NCBI GenBank assembly: GCA_028714615.1
Contig: JAQTMA010000010.1
Coordinates: 6,980 to 38,439, forward strand
Source of the DNA: Anaerolineaceae bacterium
Lineage (GTDB): Bacteria; Chloroflexota; Anaerolineae; Anaerolineales; Anaerolineaceae
DNA length: 31,460 nucleotides
Direction: 5' to 3'
The notes under the pieces were generated by a model that was given only the letters and a program-made list of their open reading frames with translations, ran no database searches and was not told where the DNA came from. The position numbers and the translations under genes were made by a program. Numbering within the stretch: the stretch's first letter is position 1; every line of letters begins with the position of its first letter. Shown piece after piece: positions 30,811 through 31,460 of the stretch.

Positions 30811-31460
30811 ATGAATCCTTTGTTGATTGGGTTGGATGTGGGAACGAGCACCATCAAAGCCGTCGCGCTGGACGCGGAGACAGGCCGGCATGCGGCGTCT
30901 GCAGCGTTGCCTACCCCGGTCATCCACCCCCAAGCGGATGCCAGTGAGCACGATCCGGAGGTTCTCTGGCAAACGGTCGCCGCCTGCCTGCGCCAGGTCA
31001 CCGGCCAGGTGGAGCGGAACTCGATTAAAGGCCTCGCAATTTCCTGTTTCGGTGATACCGGCCTGCCGATCGACGGGAACGGTCATCCACTCTACCCGAT
31101 CCTGGCCTGGCACGACCGGCGCTGCGCTGCGCAGGTGGCCTGGTTGGAAGACCAGATCACTCCGGAGGAGCTGCAGGAAGAAACCGGGCAGCGTTTCAGC
31201 ACCTCCCTCGATGCACCCAAATGGCTGTGGATCTGTGATCACTATCCGCAGCTCGCCAAACAGACGGCCACCTGGATGCCGGTCGCCAGCTTCGTGCTCT
31301 GGAAGCTCACCGGCGAAAAACTGACCGATTACAGCATCGCTTCGCGGACTTCGCTCTTCCGCCAGAAATCCCATGCGTGGTCGAGCAGGATGCTGGACCT
31401 GGTTGGACTGACGCCCGCACAGCTTCCTACGCCGCTGCCGGGAGGTAGCCCGGCGGGGAT
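30811..31460 (+). CDS. FGGY-family carbohydrate kinase, N-terminal part (cut by window end)
   Basis: The open frame from ATG 30811 runs off the window after about 216 codons. It encodes the FGGY N-terminal ASKHA domain: LLIGLDVGTSTIKAVALDAETG (split here as LDVGTSTIKAV for ATP phosphate binding), SEHDPEVLWQTVAACL, ISCFGDTGLPID, LAWHDRRCAAQV (typical of gluconokinase/xylulokinase relatives) and WMPVASFVLWKLTGEKLTDYSIASRT. Full proteins are about 480-520 aa. Seven nt after the PfkB stop, so same operon. Substrate is not predictable from this half. Confidence 0.9.
   Translation, partial: MNPLLIGLDVGTSTIKAVALDAETGRHAASAALPTPVIHPQADASEHDPEVLWQTVAACLRQVTGQVERNSIKGLAISCFGDTGLPIDGNGHPLYPILAWHDRRCAAQVAWLEDQITPEELQEETGQRFSTSLDAPKWLWICDHYPQLAKQTATWMPVASFVLWKLTGEKLTDYSIASRTSLFRQKSHAWSSRMLDLVGLTPAQLPTPLPGGSPAG

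Noticed and set aside
1..31460. CRISPR arrays, tRNA/rRNA genes, transposases or integrases
   Set aside because: No regularly spaced short repeats, no cloverleaf-like or rRNA sequences, and no transposase or recombinase motifs were recognised.

Overview
The window looks like a chromosomal segment of an anaerobic, moderately GC-rich Chloroflexota bacterium, most likely of the Anaerolineae. This rests on the overall style of the proteins (TadE/TadG pseudopilins with Thr/Pro-rich linkers, a lipoprotein sugar receptor with a TTAPTTAP-type linker, split transketolase, corrinoid methyltransferase parts) and is an inference, since no rRNA or tRNA marker is present.

Layout. (1) 97-2980 (+): three Flp/Tad pilus genes (two TadE-like, one TadG-like). 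(2) 3020-4572 (+): a compact housekeeping group of a cytidylate-kinase-like protein, a small PD-(D/E)XK-like protein and a hypoxanthine phosphoribosyltransferase-type enzyme. (3) 4570-5042: a non-coding stretch with a perfect 22-bp inverted repeat and, on the minus strand, what appears to be a free-standing structured RNA of about 360 nt with a consensus sigma-70 promoter and a closing stem followed by a T-run. (4) 5075-8422 (-): a 2-oxoacid/acetoin dehydrogenase operon (E1 alpha, E1 beta, and an E2 with two peripheral-subunit-binding domains), without E3. (5) 8558-21399 (+): a sugar or polyol catabolic island with a Gfo/Idh dehydrogenase, GntR regulator, PfkB kinase, split transketolase, SAF-domain oxidoreductase, two TIM-barrel isomerases and an RbsABC-type importer. 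Its receptor is an internal tandem duplication. (6) 21503-28761: a corrinoid methyl-transfer set comprising a UroD-like protein, a MetH-activation-like protein, a RACo-like reductive activator, a divergent LacI regulator, and MtaC-like and MtaB-like proteins. (7) 29012-31460 (+): a second GntR-PfkB cassette followed by an FGGY kinase cut by the window end.

How it may work together. Regions 5-7 read as one catabolic island. The importer brings in a sugar-like compound, the isomerases, dehydrogenases and kinases convert it to a sugar phosphate, and the split transketolase cleaves it. The methyltransferase set sits between the importer and the second kinase cassette. The MtaB homologue keeps the three zinc ligands and the MtaC homologue keeps the cobalamin-binding DxHxxG motif, so methyl transfer from an O-methyl donor to cobalamin is well supported. 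The donor is unknown: either methanol (for example from pectin) or an O-methylated sugar/polyol that the rest of the island then degrades. The second option would be a corrinoid route for O-demethylating sugars and is the main system-level hypothesis here. The UroD-like protein lacks all three zinc ligands of MtaA by my alignment, which points to a non-thiol methyl acceptor or another function.

Regulation is legible at three places: an 18-bp palindrome shared by face-to-face promoters at 8462-8503, an 18-bp LacI-type operator on a consensus promoter at 26638-26667, and a terminator/promoter/inverted-repeat group at 28904-28990.
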